Shown in pieces: positions 5,060 to 6,085 of a stretch of DNA of 6,085 nt. This DNA comes from Planctomycetota bacterium. GTDB lineage: Bacteria; Planctomycetota; Phycisphaerae; Tepidisphaerales; Tepidisphaeraceae. Position 1 is the first letter of the stretch; every line of letters starts with the position of its first letter. Made by a program: the position numbers and the translations under genes. The notes beneath the pieces were generated by a model. The model saw only the letters and a list, made by a program, of their open reading frames with translations. It was not told the DNA's origin and did not search any database. The stretch lies in NCBI GenBank assembly GCA_023417885.1, contig JAEZED010000031.1, positions 1 through 6,085 on the forward strand, read 5' to 3'.

Positions 5060-5473
5060 TTGCGGTCGCGTTCACCGCACGGGCGCACGCGCCCGGCGGC
5101 CGCCGACCTTGCGGCGCGACGGGCGCTGGTGCGCTTTCACATGGACCATCCCTGGGCGCGGCATTCGATCTTGACGGGCGTGTCCGTTTGCATGGGGATC
5201 CTGCTGGTGGGGTACGTCCTCTATTTCGCGATGAACGACGAGGTCCATCTCGGCCTGCTGCTCGCGCTGATCCTGGCGCAGGTTGCAGCCGCCGTGTTGT
5301 TTATCTGGCGAGACCGCAGGCTGAAGACGCTCTTCCTCGAGGAGCTGGACAATCCCGGCACGCTCTGCCCACGCTGCGGCTACGACATGCGGGCGCTGGC
5401 GACATCCACCTGTCCGGAGTGCGGCCATAACATGGCGCTGACCGCGGTGTGGGACACTGGGGACCTGCCTTAG
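5060..5473 (+). CDS. Two-helix membrane protein with C-terminal zinc ribbon
   Basis: A 137-residue protein read from TTG. An Arg-rich N-terminal tail (1-35) is followed by two membrane helices, about 36-57 (SILTGVSVCMGILLVGYVLY) and 62-83 (VHLGLLLALILAQVAAAVLF). A charged stretch WRDRRLKTLFLEEL leads to a zinc ribbon with Cys103-PR-Cys106 and Cys118-PE-Cys121 in CPRCGYDMRALATSTCPECG. By the positive-inside rule both ends are cytoplasmic. This CPxCGYDxRxL...CPECG ribbon on small membrane proteins is, from memory, very common in Planctomycetota; its job is not known, though such ribbons usually bind protein or nucleic acid. A frame open from 4922 would add 46 Arg- and Pro-rich residues and is disfavoured by the strong ribosome binding site. 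A hairpin 18 bases after the stop may end its transcript. Confidence 0.85.
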   Translation: MRSRSPHGRTRPAAADLAARRALVRFHMDHPWARHSILTGVSVCMGILLVGYVLYFAMNDEVHLGLLLALILAQVAAAVLFIWRDRRLKTLFLEELDNPGTLCPRCGYDMRALATSTCPECGHNMALTAVWDTGDLP

Positions 5474-5491
5474 CGAGCGACGATGGCAGCA

Positions 5492-5522
5492 GTGCCACCG
5501 GCGGACAAGGCGCCAGTGGCAC
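5492..5522 (+). terminator. Stem-loop between the zinc-ribbon and acetyltransferase genes
   Basis: GTGCCAC-C-GGCG (5492-5503) pairs with CGCC-A-GTGGCAC (5511-5522): 11 base pairs with one internal mismatch and a 7-base loop. It sits 18 bases after the zinc-ribbon stop and could be its transcript end. No T-run follows. Confidence 0.5.
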
Positions 5523-5599
5523 CTTGCGCGGCCGGTTCGCGCTGGATACACGGACGGCACATCTATTCGCCACCACTCAAGAGTGTGAAAGCGGAACGC

Positions 5600-6085
5600 A
5601 TGCGGATCATCCCCGGTGATTATGACGACGATCGCGTGGTCGCGCTGCTGCTGGCGCATGTCACCCGCGCGCGGGCGGAGACGGGGCGCGGCAGCGCGCA
5701 TGCGCTCGATCCGCATGCCATGCGCGACGCCGGCCTTCAGCTCTTTGCCGCATGGGAGGCCGAAACGCTGCTCGGCGTGGCGGGCCTTCGCCCGATCGGC
5801 GCGGGACATGGGGAGGTGAAGTCGATGTTCGTCGCCGAGTCGGCACGCCGGCGCGGCGTGGCGGCGGCGCTGCTGGAGCATCTCGTGCAGGCGGCCCGCG
5901 CCCAGGGAATGACGCGGCTGAGCCTGGAGACGGGGTCCTGGCCCTACTTCGCCGCGGCCCGCGCCTTCTACGCGCGCCACGGCTTTGCGCCCTGCGGCCC
6001 CTTCGGCGACTACTCGCCCGACCCGAACAGCGTCTTCATGACGCGCCTCCTCACCGACCCCCCCCCCACCCCTGGCTCGTATTCA
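5600..6085 (+). CDS. GNAT-family N-acetyltransferase (right end cut by window)
   Basis: At least 162 residues, with no stop before the window edge. It begins MRIIPGDYDDDRVVALLLAH. SAHALDPHAM (32-41) and FAAWEAETLLGVAGLRPI (49-66) lead to the acetyl-CoA site: VKSMFVAESARRRGVAAALL (73-92), with the loop R83-x-x-G86-x-A88. LSLETGSWPYFAAARAFYAR (107-126), HGFAPCGPFGDY and DPNSVFMTRLL complete a typical GNAT domain of about 150 residues. The HALD, LETGS and PFGDY-x-x-DPNSVFMT motifs place it in the YsnE-like group of small acetyltransferases as I remember it; the substrate is unknown. The stop is probably just outside, since relatives end soon after VFMT. I chose the ATG at 5600, where the domain starts. 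An in-frame ATG at 5483 would add 39 unrelated residues and place the hairpin at 5492-5522 inside the gene. Ten C at 6058-6067 make the last residues uncertain. Confidence 0.88.
   Translation, partial: MRIIPGDYDDDRVVALLLAHVTRARAETGRGSAHALDPHAMRDAGLQLFAAWEAETLLGVAGLRPIGAGHGEVKSMFVAESARRRGVAAALLEHLVQAARAQGMTRLSLETGSWPYFAAARAFYARHGFAPCGPFGDYSPDPNSVFMTRLLTDPPPTPGSYS
6058..6067. repeat. C10 homopolymer tract in the acetyltransferase end
   Basis: Ten C in a row cover the last base of an Asp codon and three Pro codons just after the conserved end of the GNAT domain. A length error here would change only the few residues that follow. Confidence 0.9.

Noticed and set aside
5483..5599. Acetyltransferase start at the ATG at 5483
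   Set aside because: It would add 39 residues unlike the family and run through the 5492-5522 hairpin. The family normally begins at the MRIIPGD-like sequence at 5600.
1..6085. tRNA, rRNA, insertion sequence, integrase or phage genes
   Set aside because: No cloverleaf, ribosomal RNA core, transposase motif or terminal repeat pair was seen on either strand, so there is no direct sign of a mobile element.

Overview
This is GC-rich bacterial DNA with seven well-supported or partial protein genes, two candidate small genes, and one unusually structured intergenic region. Three things point to the phylum Planctomycetota, probably a Phycisphaerae-like lineage. One gene encodes a secreted protein ending in a PEP-CTERM sorting tail (VPEP, hydrophobic stretch, RRR). 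Another is a small two-helix membrane protein ending in a zinc ribbon of the form CPRCGYDMRAL...CPECG, which I know as common in that group. Several genes also have no Shine-Dalgarno sequence. The assignment is inference from gene style, not a search result.

Left part, minus strand (about 17-1575). An EVE-domain protein is followed 11 bases later by a membrane-anchored NERD-domain (nuclease-related) protein whose ribosome binding site overlaps the EVE stop codon, so the two look like one operon. About 100 bases further on are two small reading frames joined by an ATGA overlap: a 44-residue protein with two hydrophobic segments, and a 30-residue signal-peptide-like product. The second contains a run of eight C (coding strand) and may be frameshifted. 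EVE domains bind modified bases in nucleic acid and NERD is a nuclease-like fold, so a role in nucleic-acid surveillance or defence is possible but unproven.

Middle (1627-2263). This divergent gap of about 640 bases separates the minus-strand operon from the plus-strand genes and holds no convincing gene. It carries seven copies of a 12-bp palindrome (consensus TGCAGCGCTGCA) at exactly 21-bp spacing, separated by 9-bp spacers of mostly variable sequence. A perfect 10-bp inverted repeat follows immediately, and other palindromes lie on both sides. This is the most unusual element in the window.

Right part, plus strand (2264-6085). In order: a conserved-looking protein of unknown function with an Fn3-like C-terminal end; a secreted alpha/beta hydrolase with a complete apparent Ser-Asp-His triad; the PEP-CTERM protein with a PPC-like beta-sandwich; the zinc-ribbon membrane protein starting at TTG; and a GNAT acetyltransferase that runs off the right edge. 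These genes look separately transcribed or only loosely linked. Strong stem-loops lie before the PEP-CTERM gene, after it, and after the zinc-ribbon gene. No tRNA, rRNA, insertion sequence or CRISPR array was seen.
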